Assembly (NCBI GenBank): GCA_964429005.1
Contig: CAYSAJ010000006.1
Coordinates: 1-64,000, forward strand
Direction: 5' to 3'
Origin: JACRBE01 sp964429005
Lineage (GTDB): Bacteria; Chlamydiota; Chlamydiia; Chlamydiales; JACRBE01
DNA length: 64,000 nt
This document shows positions 16,666 through 25,270 of the stretch, piece after piece (position 1 is the stretch's first letter; every line of letters starts with the position of its first letter). The notes below the pieces were generated by a model. That model saw only the letters and a program-made list of their open reading frames with translations. It was not told the origin of the DNA and did not search any database. Both the position numbers and the translations under genes were made by a program.

Positions 16666-17866
16666 GATTCGAAATCAGTTTCCCATGCTCCACAAAGAGG
16701 AAGATCACGAGCCGTTTATCTACTTAGATACTTCGGCCACATCCCTAAAACCTCGATGTGTTATTGAGGAAATGTCCCATTTTGCCCTCCATGAGTATGG
16801 CACAGTTCATCGAGCTGTCTATCAAAATGCAACCCATGCCACTGAGCGCTATCAACAAGTACGAGCAAAGGTGAAAGAATTCATTCATGCATCTAGTGAT
16901 GGTGAAATTGTTTTTGTAAGGGGAGCAACACAGGGAATCAATCTTTTAGCATCTAGCTTAGGAGAGCTTCTTTTAAAAGAAGGGGATGAAGTCGTGATTT
17001 CAGCACTTGAACATCATGCTAATATCGTTCCTTGGCAACAAATTTGTGAAAGAAAAAAAGCACTTCTTAAAATCGTTCCTGTTTTAGCTGATGGCACAAT
17101 CGACCTCAAAACTTATGAAGAAATGTTGTCTCCAAAAGTAAAGATTGTAAGTATAGCGCATGTCTCAAATGTGCTTGGAACAATCAATCCAATTAAATGG
17201 ATGGCAAAAAAAGCTCATGAAATAGGGGCAGTTTTTTGTGTTGATGGAGCCCAAGCTGCAGGTCGCTTAAAAATCGATGTTGTCGATCTGGATGTAGACT
17301 TTTACGTATTTTCTGCCCATAAAATGTACGGCCCCACAGGGCTTGGTGTCCTTTATGGTAAGTATTACCTCCTAGATCAAATGCCACCCTATGAAACAGG
17401 GGGAGATATGATCAAAGAGGTGTCATTTAGCCATACTTCTTATCAGGAAGCTCCTCTCAAATTTGAGGCTGGGACCCCTAGTATCATTGAGGTTATTGGG
17501 CTCGGCGCTGCTATTGATTTTATCGAAACAATAGGCCTTGAAAGCATTTATGACCATGAGCAGTATCTGTTAGCCATTTTATTAGAAGGGCTTAGGGCTA
17601 AGTCGTTTGTGAAAGTAATAGGATCAGCCCCTGAAAGAGCAGGGCTTGTATCATTCACTATACAAGGGATACATTGCCTTGATGTTGCCTCATTTCTAGA
17701 TGCTAAAGGCATATGCATCAGATCGGGCCATTTGTGTGCTCAGCCCCTCCTTCGCAGCTTGGGGCTCCACCAAGTCCTAAGGGCCTCTATTGGTATTTAT
17801 ACTGCTGAAGATGAGATACATAAGTTTTTAAATTCTTTAGATAGTATATATTCTTTATTAAATTAG
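16637..17866 (+). CDS. sufS: Cysteine desulfurase SufS
   Basis: PLP enzyme supplying sulfur to SufBCD, 409 aa. YLDTSATSLKP at the N-terminus, SALEHHANIVPW with the PLP-stacking His, HVSNVLGTINPI, CVDGAQAAG, PLP lysine in FSAHKMYGP (Lys229 from this start) and the catalytic Cys in RSGHLCAQP (Cys367). All active-site residues are intact, in contrast to the NifS-like protein at 35978. It overlaps the sufD end by 29 bases; ATG 16649 is an alternative start. No separate SufE/SufU partner is seen in the window. Confidence 0.95.
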   Translation: MSSKMLLESEIRNQFPMLHKEEDHEPFIYLDTSATSLKPRCVIEEMSHFALHEYGTVHRAVYQNATHATERYQQVRAKVKEFIHASSDGEIVFVRGATQGINLLASSLGELLLKEGDEVVISALEHHANIVPWQQICERKKALLKIVPVLADGTIDLKTYEEMLSPKVKIVSIAHVSNVLGTINPIKWMAKKAHEIGAVFCVDGAQAAGRLKIDVVDLDVDFYVFSAHKMYGPTGLGVLYGKYYLLDQMPPYETGGDMIKEVSFSHTSYQEAPLKFEAGTPSIIEVIGLGAAIDFIETIGLESIYDHEQYLLAILLEGLRAKSFVKVIGSAPERAGLVSFTIQGIHCLDVASFLDAKGICIRSGHLCAQPLLRSLGLHQVLRASIGIYTAEDEIHKFLNSLDSIYSLLN

Positions 17867-17878
17867 CAGTTTAGTTTC

Positions 17879-17907
17879 TGTTGCTTAATTATGTTTTGAT
17901 TTATAAT
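17879..17907 (+). promoter_or_regulatory. Possible promoter of the USP-like gene
   Basis: Perfect TATAAT at 17902-17907 with TGTTGC 17 bases upstream (17879-17884). The -35 match is poor. It lies in the 70-base gap after sufS and would give the effector gene its own transcription. No clear ribosome-binding site precedes ATG 17937. Confidence 0.35.
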
Positions 17908-17936
17908 TATAGTTAATAATTTAAACCAATGCCTTT

Positions 17937-19370
17937 ATGGAAACTACAACTAAACCTATTGGATCAGCAATACCTATTGCTCCAAGCTCTTTGCCTTCGT
18001 CAGCTGCCCGGGATGCTGCAGTGTCTGCAGTAGCTCAGGAGTCTATTGAAAGCACAGGGGGATGGTTTGCAGGATTAGCATCCATTCTGAATTTCCTCCT
18101 AGACATCATCCTCTTGCCCCTTAGAATTTTAGAAATTTTTAATACTAGCGCTTCACAGCCTGGCCAAGAATCTACAGCTGCAGCTACAGCTACGCTTGCA
18201 AGTACCCTATTACCTTCCGGACCTGATGCTGTAGAATCTCCAGTTTTACCTCCTCCAGTACAAACACTTGAGGCTTTCACGGCATTGCCTGCTGTAGTTA
18301 TGACAGTTGGATCACCTGCGGCAGCATCGCCAACCTCTTCAACTGGATCTGGTAGAGCTAGTGCTCCTTCACCAGCTCCTCTCCCTTTACCAACGGTGCC
18401 TGCTGCTCGTCATAGACCAACTCCAGTACCAGCTGCCGGGGGAGCAGGGGCTTCTGCATTACCAACACCTCTTAGCGCTGCTTCAATTACAGTTTCTACA
18501 GCTGGAACAAGAGTTGCAAGACACTCGCTAGCTTTTGAAAACCCTCATCATATTTGTGGATATATTACGCCTCTTCAAATGATCTTAGTCAATCCATCCC
18601 TTCGAGCCCAGTTTGAGACTAACATAAGAGAATTATGCGCACTTGAACCTCACAATACTGTTTTTCAAGCAGCAAATAAGCTTGTTTTTGAGACGATCCC
18701 TGCAGCTGAAGCAAGCTCAACTCGTGTTATAGTAGACGCAGAACCTATTAGACAGTTATTGATTTATTTACACAAAGAACGATTTGCTATTTTGCGCTAT
18801 GGTATGAATCAACCACATTATGAAGCTAAGGTGAGGGTAGTTCTAGATGATTTAATAGATGGTTTGAGAGTGATGGTGGATTCTAGACTAGCAGCAAGAG
18901 CTACACCAAGAGATTATTCTTCTGTGTCATTTAATACATTTCCAGGGCATGACTTTAAAACTGATTTAGGACTAAGCTTTGCTACTGGAACAACCCCTCA
19001 CCCAACGATGCCTCAAGTTTTAAGAGTTCATAGATCAACACCTGTAACTAAAGAGAGCGATTTGCCTTTGCCAGCTATTCCACGCACACTTACAGCTGAG
19101 GCAGTTTGGACAACTGATAGTGAAGCTCATACCTATACTCTCCAAAGCTTTGGGATAGCAGTTCTATCAGAGGCATCATACTCAGATAATCATTATTATG
19201 CTTATGTAAAACACGCTGACGGGACTTGGTGGCAATGTAACGATCAAAGCATAACGCAGGTGTCTCAAACCTTTGTTGATGCAGTATTAAGCGGTTTTGA
19301 TGGAGAAGTTGAAGGCAGGATACTGCATAAAACTAACGTTGTTCGTGACGCTGTTTACGTAAGATCATAG
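17937..19370 (+). CDS. Putative ubiquitin-specific protease (USP, peptidase C19)-like effector
   Basis: 477 aa. Residues 1-40 are Ala/Ser-rich; 43-67 form a hydrophobic segment that could anchor the protein in a membrane; 70-195 are Pro/Ala/Ser/Thr-rich linker. Residues 200-445 match the USP layout: a Cys box with Cys207 (NPHHICGYITPLQ; the family has C-x5-LQ), MPQVLRVHRS like the family's LPxVLxIHLKRF, and a His box YSDNHYYAYVK (His419) followed by WWQCND with Asn435/Asp436 in the third catalytic position. It would remove ubiquitin from host proteins. Amoeba-infecting chlamydiae are known to carry USP families. Catalytic activity and secretion are inference. Confidence 0.75.
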   Translation: METTTKPIGSAIPIAPSSLPSSAARDAAVSAVAQESIESTGGWFAGLASILNFLLDIILLPLRILEIFNTSASQPGQESTAAATATLASTLLPSGPDAVESPVLPPPVQTLEAFTALPAVVMTVGSPAAASPTSSTGSGRASAPSPAPLPLPTVPAARHRPTPVPAAGGAGASALPTPLSAASITVSTAGTRVARHSLAFENPHHICGYITPLQMILVNPSLRAQFETNIRELCALEPHNTVFQAANKLVFETIPAAEASSTRVIVDAEPIRQLLIYLHKERFAILRYGMNQPHYEAKVRVVLDDLIDGLRVMVDSRLAARATPRDYSSVSFNTFPGHDFKTDLGLSFATGTTPHPTMPQVLRVHRSTPVTKESDLPLPAIPRTLTAEAVWTTDSEAHTYTLQSFGIAVLSEASYSDNHYYAYVKHADGTWWQCNDQSITQVSQTFVDAVLSGFDGEVEGRILHKTNVVRDAVYVRS

Positions 19371-19402
19371 AATTAGCTTTTCTAAAAATCGTATAAAATA
19401 AA

Positions 19403-19434
19403 AAAACCTGAGGTGATTAACCTCAGGTTTTTTT
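19403..19434. terminator. Bidirectional terminator between the USP-like gene and MOMP-like gene
   Basis: Stem AAAACCTGAGG/CCTCAGGTTTT with a 7-base loop, flanked by A-run and T-run, so it can end both the plus-strand gene at 19370 and the minus-strand gene ending at 19460. Confidence 0.9.
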
Positions 19435-19459
19435 GTAACCTTATGATGTCAATCTCAAA

Positions 19460-20545
19460 TTAGAAATCAAATCTGAATTTGAATGTGATACCTTGCATGC
19501 TCAAGTTGCCGTTAGAAGCAGGCGCCATGATTGTTGCAAAGCGGTTCATAGACCACCAAAGTTGTTGTTCCCAACCAAGAGAAAGTCCTACGTGGTAAGA
19601 ATCATCATTGAACCAGTAGTCCCAACGAAGTCCCATGCCAAGTTCAAGTACAGGAGTAATTGTGTTGTAAATTGCTTTGTACTTACCAAGGTAGAGAGAC
19701 TCTGTTGTTGTTGTCCCAGTTGTTGAGTATGAAGTAACAGTTTGGCTCAAGTTGAAATGAGAAGCAAGTGCAGAAATTGCGAAATCACCGTACATGCTCC
19801 AGTTTTGGTCAAATTGGAACGCTGCGTTCATACCTGTATGAAGACCGATACCAAAGAATCTTTCTGTAGAAGCGCTTCTTTCATAAGCTGTAGTTGCGCC
19901 TGTAGTTGTTCCATAGGTAACGTTGTATTTTTGTTTTTGCCAAGAAGCTTTCAAACCAGCGAATGGTCTCAAGATTAGGTAGTGGCTAATAAAATATTGT
20001 CTACCAAGATCAAGATCAGCTGTGTTGAAGTTAGACTTCCAAGAACCAGTAGCTGTGTCAACTGCTGTAAAAAGATCTGTTGGATCTGTAATTACAGTAG
20101 GTGTCAAGTCATAACCAGAATCTGTTGCATTTGTAACAGATCTGCTTCTTGTTCCATTGTTAAGCCATGTGTACTGAGTTGTAAGATCCCAGCCATCATG
20201 AGCCATTTGAAGTCCCATACCAACTTTAAAACCAGGTCTCCATGTGAAGCTTGGTGCATAGCTAGAACCTCTTGATAGTGTCTCAGTTGCAACACCACCA
20301 GCTGCGAAGCCAGTGTTAGCAAAATTAAGACCTTCTTCTCTTACAGACCAATAGATAAAATCAGCTGTAAAGAATACATCAGCGCCATCTTGAACTCTTG
20401 GTCCAGCGTTTGGTGTGATGACTTTTGGTTGTTGATCCGAATCAGTATCTGTTGAATGTAGGTCCTGAGCGGCAAACAACGTTCCTGTTAGGGTTGTGCA
20501 AGCAATTCCTGCAAACGCCATAACGTTTCGAAAGTTTACTTCCAT
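19460..20545 (-). CDS. MOMP-like outer membrane beta-barrel protein
   Basis: 361 aa with a signal peptide (cleavage near LFA-AQDL, residue 26). The mature part begins with a low-complexity D/Q stretch, then DVFFTADFIYWSVREEG, typical of MOMP-like proteins of environmental chlamydiae, followed by alternating amphipathic strands. It ends in Phe (KFRFDF), the usual barrel-assembly signal. The mature protein has no cysteine, unlike MOMP of Chlamydiaceae, which forms disulfide-linked complexes. It is probably a porin. It has its own promoter and terminator and is probably strongly expressed. Confidence 0.85.
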   Translation of the reverse strand: MEVNFRNVMAFAGIACTTLTGTLFAAQDLHSTDTDSDQQPKVITPNAGPRVQDGADVFFTADFIYWSVREEGLNFANTGFAAGGVATETLSRGSSYAPSFTWRPGFKVGMGLQMAHDGWDLTTQYTWLNNGTRSRSVTNATDSGYDLTPTVITDPTDLFTAVDTATGSWKSNFNTADLDLGRQYFISHYLILRPFAGLKASWQKQKYNVTYGTTTGATTAYERSASTERFFGIGLHTGMNAAFQFDQNWSMYGDFAISALASHFNLSQTVTSYSTTGTTTTESLYLGKYKAIYNTITPVLELGMGLRWDYWFNDDSYHVGLSLGWEQQLWWSMNRFATIMAPASNGNLSMQGITFKFRFDF

Positions 20546-20872
20546 TTTATAATCTCCATTTACGGTGCGTTATGAAGTACACTTGTAATAAATTTTAAAA
20601 ATTGAGTCAACAAAAAGCGTGCAGAAATCTGCAGTTCACTTTTCTATTCTTAAAAAAATTGAGAAAAAATGGCTTCAAAACCACTTTAAAGGGGAACTTT
20701 TTTAAAAAATTGCTCCCTGATACTCAATCGTTTGTCAGATTAATACAACTTATATCAATCAGAAATGTAATCTGCAAATGATTTCGAAATTTTTTCAGAA
20801 AAAAAAATTAGAAAAACGCCCTTAAGAGTATCCAAAAACGTGAAATTTTAATCTGTAATATTTTTATTTAAA
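20546..20872. other. Intergenic region between sctT and the MOMP-like gene
   Basis: 327 bases, very AT-rich, no ORF with coding character on either strand. The part next to the MOMP-like start holds its promoter and a GGAG ribosome-binding site. In the remaining roughly 260 bases I see only A/T runs and no clear terminator for the secretion operon. Confidence 0.6.
20582..20610 (-). promoter_or_regulatory. Predicted promoter of the MOMP-like gene
   Basis: Read on the minus strand: TTGACT (20610-20605), 17-base spacer, TACAAG (20587-20582). The start would lie about 30 bases upstream of the ATG at 20545, preceded by GGAG. Confidence 0.45.
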
Positions 20873-21703
20873 TTAGCTGCGCATATTCTGCAAGAGTTTT
20901 GTTATATGCTGAATATAATCTATGGACTGTTTCCCAAAGGCTTTTAGTATAACAGCCCATCCTACCCAAAGAACAAAAAGAGCTAAAAAAGACTTCAAAG
21001 GCATCCCTAGAAATGACATTTGAACTTGGGGCGCAAGTCTGTTTGCTATTCCTAAAAATGTTTCTGCCATCAGGACAGCAACAAGTGCTGGAGCAGACAT
21101 TTGAATCGAAAGAGTAAACAAGTATCCCATCATTGAAAGCATGTCTTTCCAAAATGGATTTTTTAAAGTAAAAAAAGGGGCTGAAACAATACCATCAACA
21201 GGAAAAACTTTGAATGATTCAGATATGCTATCAAAAAAATAAAGAGGACCATTTAATTCAAAAAAAATCGCGATCAGCAAGTAATTAAACAATATCCCAA
21301 TAGAAGACGCCTGGACTTTCATTGTAGGGTCTTGAGACATCATTTGAGAGGCACCCCTTTGGTAATCTATGATGGAACCCGCTGATTCGACGACTAGAAA
21401 TGGAATATTGGCAAGAGTTGCTATGATCGTGCCGATGAGAAGCTCTTTTACACTGAATCCCAAAAACGCGAGATTAAAATCTACCATCGTAGTCGAAGTA
21501 TCAATGGCTATTGGTAAGTAAACAATACTTAGAAAAAAGGCAAGACCAGCTTTAGTAATACTGGGTATGACTTTTCCCCCTAAAAAAGGGGTTAAGGCAG
21601 CTATAGGGGCTAAACGAAAAAAGATGAGTAGAAAAAAGGTGAGCAAATTCATGGGAGTCATTCCCTTTAAATTCAGCATCATCTCCAAAAAGTCGGGTGA
21701 CAT
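20873..21703 (-). CDS. sctT: Type III secretion export apparatus protein SctT
   Basis: 276-aa multi-spanning inner-membrane protein, the SctT/YscT/FliR family. It contains FFLLIFFRLAPIAALTPFLGG near the N-terminus and the FxxxPF(D/F)-type hydrophobic helices typical of the family; at least six hydrophobic spans. It forms the export gate with SctR and SctS. It is the last gene of a six-gene minus-strand run sctJ-K-L-R-S-T identical in order to Chlamydia CT559-CT564. Three bases separate it from sctS. Confidence 0.93.
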   Translation of the reverse strand: MSPDFLEMMLNLKGMTPMNLLTFFLLIFFRLAPIAALTPFLGGKVIPSITKAGLAFFLSIVYLPIAIDTSTTMVDFNLAFLGFSVKELLIGTIIATLANIPFLVVESAGSIIDYQRGASQMMSQDPTMKVQASSIGILFNYLLIAIFFELNGPLYFFDSISESFKVFPVDGIVSAPFFTLKNPFWKDMLSMMGYLFTLSIQMSAPALVAVLMAETFLGIANRLAPQVQMSFLGMPLKSFLALFVLWVGWAVILKAFGKQSIDYIQHITKLLQNMRS

Positions 21704-21706
21704 GGA

Positions 21707-21973
21707 TTATCGCCATTTGTAGAAGTTTTCCATGATCGTTGTCGTATAGGACATAATTTGGGCGCTCAAAAAGCCTCCCATGAACATGAGAGTGAGGATT
21801 ACAGCAATTAGTTTTACAGTAAAAGATAGGGTTTGCTCTTGAATCTGTGTTGCAGCTTGGAAAATTGCAACAAAAAGGCCTAGGATCATACTTATAAAGA
21901 TAGGAGGGCCTGATAAAATCAAAATCAGAAATAAGGCTTGATAAGATAATTGAAAGATCTCTGATTCGTACAT
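21707..21973 (-). CDS. sctS: Type III secretion export apparatus protein SctS
   Basis: 88 aa with two transmembrane helices and the SctS/FliQ signature GPPIFISMILGLFVAIFQAATQIQEQTLSF. It is part of the SctRST export gate. Three bases from both sctR and sctT, so it is co-transcribed with them. Confidence 0.96.
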   Translation of the reverse strand: MYESEIFQLSYQALFLILILSGPPIFISMILGLFVAIFQAATQIQEQTLSFTVKLIAVILTLMFMGGFLSAQIMSYTTTIMENFYKWR

Positions 21974-21976
21974 GTA

Positions 21977-22765
21977 TTACCTAAATGAGAGAGTTAAACC
22001 TTGTACAATGAGTGTCCAGCCATCCACCATAACAAGAAGAAGTAATTTCAGCGGAAGTGCTATGGTCAGAGGAGAAAGCATCATCATACCCATAGCAAGA
22101 AGAATATTCGATACAACGAGATCGATGACAAAAAAGGGTAAATAAATCAGAACACCGACTTCAAAAGCAGTTCTAAGTTGTGAAATAATAAATGCAGGGA
22201 CAACCACAATAAAGTCTGTGGGCTTCAAATTTCCTTTGAAGGGATCTGGAAATTTATTATAGGCGAGCTGGTAAAAATACTTGATGTGCATTGGAGAAGT
22301 GTTTTTGATCAAAAAATCTCGAAGGGGATCTTTTGTTGTATCGATAACAGCTGCTAAATAAAAAGCAGATTCATCAGAAAAAAGAGCTTGTGGAGGCTGA
22401 TTTTGTATTGTAGCTTGTCCTGCATTATACATAGCAAGCCCTGTGGGGAACATCACATAAATCGTCATAATCAACGCGATACCGTTGATCGCTTGGTTAG
22501 GAGGTGTTTGCTGGACACCGATAGCGTTTCTAAGAAGGGATAGCACAACAGCGAATTTTAGGAAGGAGGTGAGGAGCATGATAGCAAACGGCAAAAGGGC
22601 AAGCCCTGCCAAAATTGCCATTTTTGTTATGACAGAGGGCTGCTGAGGCCCACTTACTTGAGTGATATCAACAACAGGGTTTATGGGATCTCCAAAAACA
22701 ATCGAACTACCTAAAAGAAAAAAAAACAATGAGAGACGAAAGAAAGTGCTTTTGGAGATATTCAT
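21977..22765 (-). CDS. sctR: Type III secretion export apparatus protein SctR
   Basis: 262 aa, SctR/FliP family. An N-terminal hydrophobic segment resembles a signal peptide. The family hallmark FLKFAVVLSLLRNAIGVQQTPPNQ follows at about residues 67-90, and four hydrophobic spans are visible, including VGVLIYLPFFVIDLVVSNILLAMGMMM. It is the pore-forming part of the export gate. Eight bases downstream of sctL. Confidence 0.96.
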   Translation of the reverse strand: MNISKSTFFRLSLFFFLLGSSIVFGDPINPVVDITQVSGPQQPSVITKMAILAGLALLPFAIMLLTSFLKFAVVLSLLRNAIGVQQTPPNQAINGIALIMTIYVMFPTGLAMYNAGQATIQNQPPQALFSDESAFYLAAVIDTTKDPLRDFLIKNTSPMHIKYFYQLAYNKFPDPFKGNLKPTDFIVVVPAFIISQLRTAFEVGVLIYLPFFVIDLVVSNILLAMGMMMLSPLTIALPLKLLLLVMVDGWTLIVQGLTLSFR

Positions 22766-22773
22766 AGCGTAAT

Positions 22774-23403
22774 TTATACTCTCTTTTTAGCGAAGTTTTC
22801 AAAAGCAGCTTCTAAAGCTCTCCATTGATTTTCTAGAGTTGCATTGATAATTCCTGCTTCTGTTTCGATAACACAGCTTCCTGGCTCAATGTCAGGACGC
22901 TCTTCGATACTTAAACTATCAAGCCGCTCAAATAGATTCTTGAAATCTTCTTTTTTCTTCTCAAGATAAGGAATGTCCCCTTTATTCACAAAAATTTTAA
23001 TATTTTCCGCTTGGACAACTGGTTTTAGAGTTTGTTGGACAATATTAACAATAGCTTCGGGATTCATTTTTAGCTCATCACTAACAATTTTTTTTGCTGT
23101 TTTTAAAGCAAGGGGCAAAATTTGCTGCTGAAGTTCAATGCGAAGCTGTTTGATTTCTTGATTTAAATAAAGGAGTTGTTGGTTGAATTCTTCAAGTCCT
23201 TTTTGAAGCCCTTCTTCATAAGCGTCTTTTTTGATCTTGTCACATTCGACATGAGTTTCTTCCATTAATGCTTTTGTATCTTGTTTAGCTTTTGTGACAA
23301 TTTCTTTAGCTTTTAAGAGCTCAGAAAACTCTTCACTGGGGACAATTTTTGTTTTTTTTGCGAAATGAATTGAGCCAGAACGGATGAGAGTAAAAAGTTT
23401 CAT
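22774..23403 (-). CDS. sctL: Type III secretion stator/cytosolic sorting protein SctL
   Basis: 209 aa, SctL/FliH family regulator of the secretion ATPase. Residues 25-100 are charged and strongly coiled-coil (KAKQDTKALMEETHVECDKIKKDAYEEG). The C-terminal half has the FliH/YscL-type pattern with PDIEPGSCVIETEAGIINATLENQWRAL. The start overlaps the sctK-like stop by four bases (ATGA). Confidence 0.9.
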   Translation of the reverse strand: MKLFTLIRSGSIHFAKKTKIVPSEEFSELLKAKEIVTKAKQDTKALMEETHVECDKIKKDAYEEGLQKGLEEFNQQLLYLNQEIKQLRIELQQQILPLALKTAKKIVSDELKMNPEAIVNIVQQTLKPVVQAENIKIFVNKGDIPYLEKKKEDFKNLFERLDSLSIEERPDIEPGSCVIETEAGIINATLENQWRALEAAFENFAKKRV

Positions 23404-24275
23404 AACAAATTCCCTTCTTGAAGGTATGAGTTTACAATGTCAACGCATTCAATGAGTTGAGAGATTAATACGTTGTGGATTCTTTGTTGATGAATAGGTG
23501 TTTTCATCGTGTTAAGAAAAGGGGTTTGATCAGGAGGAATTTTTCTTTGAATATACCAGAGTAATTCATCGGGAGCATCATACAATCCTTTAGCTACTCT
23601 GTTGAGTCCTCTAAAGTATAGTACTTTATAGAGTTCATCAATTTCACCTTTCCAGTGATTAAGTTTCAACGGGGTAAACTTCAGTAAGTCAGGTTTTTTC
23701 ATAAAGTTATGGATACATTTTTTCTCCAAATCAGAAAAGTATGTGTCCATCTGACGCAAGAGGTGGGGATTGATCATTTGTTTTAGTTCAACGACTAGAT
23801 CAAAAAGACCAAGGATGCGGCAATATTTTTCAAAGAAAAGAGGGGTTAAAGGGAGGAGCTTGTTCAAAGGATTAGGAGGTAGGGTATCAGGAGAAAAGAA
23901 TGAAAAATTGCCTAGTATATGGCGGTGGAGTTCTTCTTGAAAAAATTCCCTAGCCAGAGAGGTCAAAGCGTTGTTTTTCGGGATATTATAGATGTTTTGT
24001 AACGATTCTTGGACCTCAGAAGGCAAAACACTAAGATATGGATCAATAGGGGGAGTGCATTGACTTAGAGCTTGATCGATCCATGCAGGATGAATTAATT
24101 CGAGCCACGACCCAGAATTCACCGCTTCAAAAGGATTTTTTGGCAGATCAAGTGCATTGCATATATCTACTTGTTCTTTTTCAGAAAAGTACCCAAGCAG
24201 TAATTCCCCCTGTTGATGGGGGGAATGGGCTAGTAAATACTTTAGGGCTGCAAGTCGCAGTACTTCTGTAGACAT
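23400..24275 (-). CDS. Type III secretion SctK-like protein
   Basis: 291 aa, largely helical, no membrane span and no signal peptide. Sequence similarity to known SctK/YscK is not obvious by eye; the assignment rests on its position between sctJ and sctL, exactly where Chlamydia has CT560. It probably belongs to the cytosolic sorting platform. Conserved-looking features are W-rich patches (SGSWLELIHPAW) and a basic helix before the C-terminus. Confidence 0.75.
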   Translation of the reverse strand: MSTEVLRLAALKYLLAHSPHQQGELLLGYFSEKEQVDICNALDLPKNPFEAVNSGSWLELIHPAWIDQALSQCTPPIDPYLSVLPSEVQESLQNIYNIPKNNALTSLAREFFQEELHRHILGNFSFFSPDTLPPNPLNKLLPLTPLFFEKYCRILGLFDLVVELKQMINPHLLRQMDTYFSDLEKKCIHNFMKKPDLLKFTPLKLNHWKGEIDELYKVLYFRGLNRVAKGLYDAPDELLWYIQRKIPPDQTPFLNTMKTPIHQQRIHNVLISQLIECVDIVNSYLQEGNLL

Positions 24276-24282
24276 TTATCCC

Positions 24283-25197
24283 TTAGGGGTTCTCTTCATT
24301 CTTTTCTTGTGAAGACTTTTCTTCCATGATTGGTACGGGGCTAAACCATTCTTTTAATCCCCTACGGCGAAGGATAGGATAAATTTTCCAGATGATCCAG
24401 CCTAGGGCAGCAGCTAAGATGATAGCGAGTGAGAGTATAGCAAAGAAAATAAACTGAAAACGTCCTGCTGATTGTTTGTTCATCACAATGGACCAAATAC
24501 TGATGTATTCTCTCGAGCCACCTTTGATGTCCCCAGGAGCATTGATGGCAATATCTGTGAATCGAGAACGATCGGAGACCACGGTGACATCATTAATATC
24601 AAGCCCGTTCACGCTTCCAGATACTAAGCGTTTAATTTTATTTTCAAGGTGAGCGTTTGGATCGTCGATAATTCCCTGGTGCTTCACATAAACAGCAGCA
24701 GTCGTTCTAGTGGGAGCTACAGTTGTTGCTAATGCCGTAGTGTCCGGAGGGAAAGAGAGCTGAACGGTCGCGTCGATCACGCCATCGATCAGTAAGATCG
24801 TATTAGTAATTTGTTGCTCAAGTCCTGCTTGATATCGAATCGTTTCTTCTTTATCAGAAGACATTAGACCTTGTTTTGCAAACAAATCAAGAAGGTTTGT
24901 TCCTTGTTTTCTTGGGAGCCCATTTTGGTTCAGTAGAGACATTGCTTCTATCATCTGAGACTTTTCTACTGTGATATTAAAAAGGGGAGCAGAACTGTCT
25001 CCACCACCGATGCCGCTCGATGCAGCTTGGACTTTTTCAGCAGGAATGCCTTTGGAGGATAAAAAAACTATAATAACATTGGCTTCTCTTTCATCGACTT
25101 GCGAGATGATCTGTTCTTGTGATGTGCTACATCCGACAAGAAAAAAAGATAAAGAAATGAGGGTGAGGTAAGAGATATATGAAACCATCTTCTTCAT
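24283..25197 (-). CDS. sctJ: Type III secretion inner ring lipoprotein SctJ
   Basis: 304 aa. The lipoprotein signal ends in a LVGC lipobox (Cys23). The YscJ/FliF-type periplasmic domain follows (VDEREANVIIVFLSSKGIPAEK, NQNGLPRKQGTNLLDLF, EETIRYQAGLEQQI, VDATVQLSFP). A C-terminal transmembrane helix spans about residues 250-272, with a short cytoplasmic tail. It forms the inner-membrane ring of the injectisome. First gene of the secretion run. Confidence 0.95.
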   Translation of the reverse strand: MKKMVSYISYLTLISLSFFLVGCSTSQEQIISQVDEREANVIIVFLSSKGIPAEKVQAASSGIGGGDSSAPLFNITVEKSQMIEAMSLLNQNGLPRKQGTNLLDLFAKQGLMSSDKEETIRYQAGLEQQITNTILLIDGVIDATVQLSFPPDTTALATTVAPTRTTAAVYVKHQGIIDDPNAHLENKIKRLVSGSVNGLDINDVTVVSDRSRFTDIAINAPGDIKGGSREYISIWSIVMNKQSAGRFQFIFFAILSLAIILAAALGWIIWKIYPILRRRGLKEWFSPVPIMEEKSSQEKNEENP

Positions 25198-25270
25198 AGG
25201 GACAACCCAAGTAATAGACTATTGATCTCTTCCTTTTATATAGAAAGCTGATTTCTTTTCTAAAAATTTT

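Noticed and set aside
18307..18531. Alternative reading frame inside the Pro/Ala-rich part of the USP-like gene
   Set aside because: It is a Leu/Gln-rich shadow of the biased GC-rich codons in the real frame, with no ribosome-binding site or homologous features.
19493..20275. Several open frames antisense to the MOMP-like gene
   Set aside because: Cys/Arg-rich translations with no domain; explained by the codon composition of the porin on the other strand.
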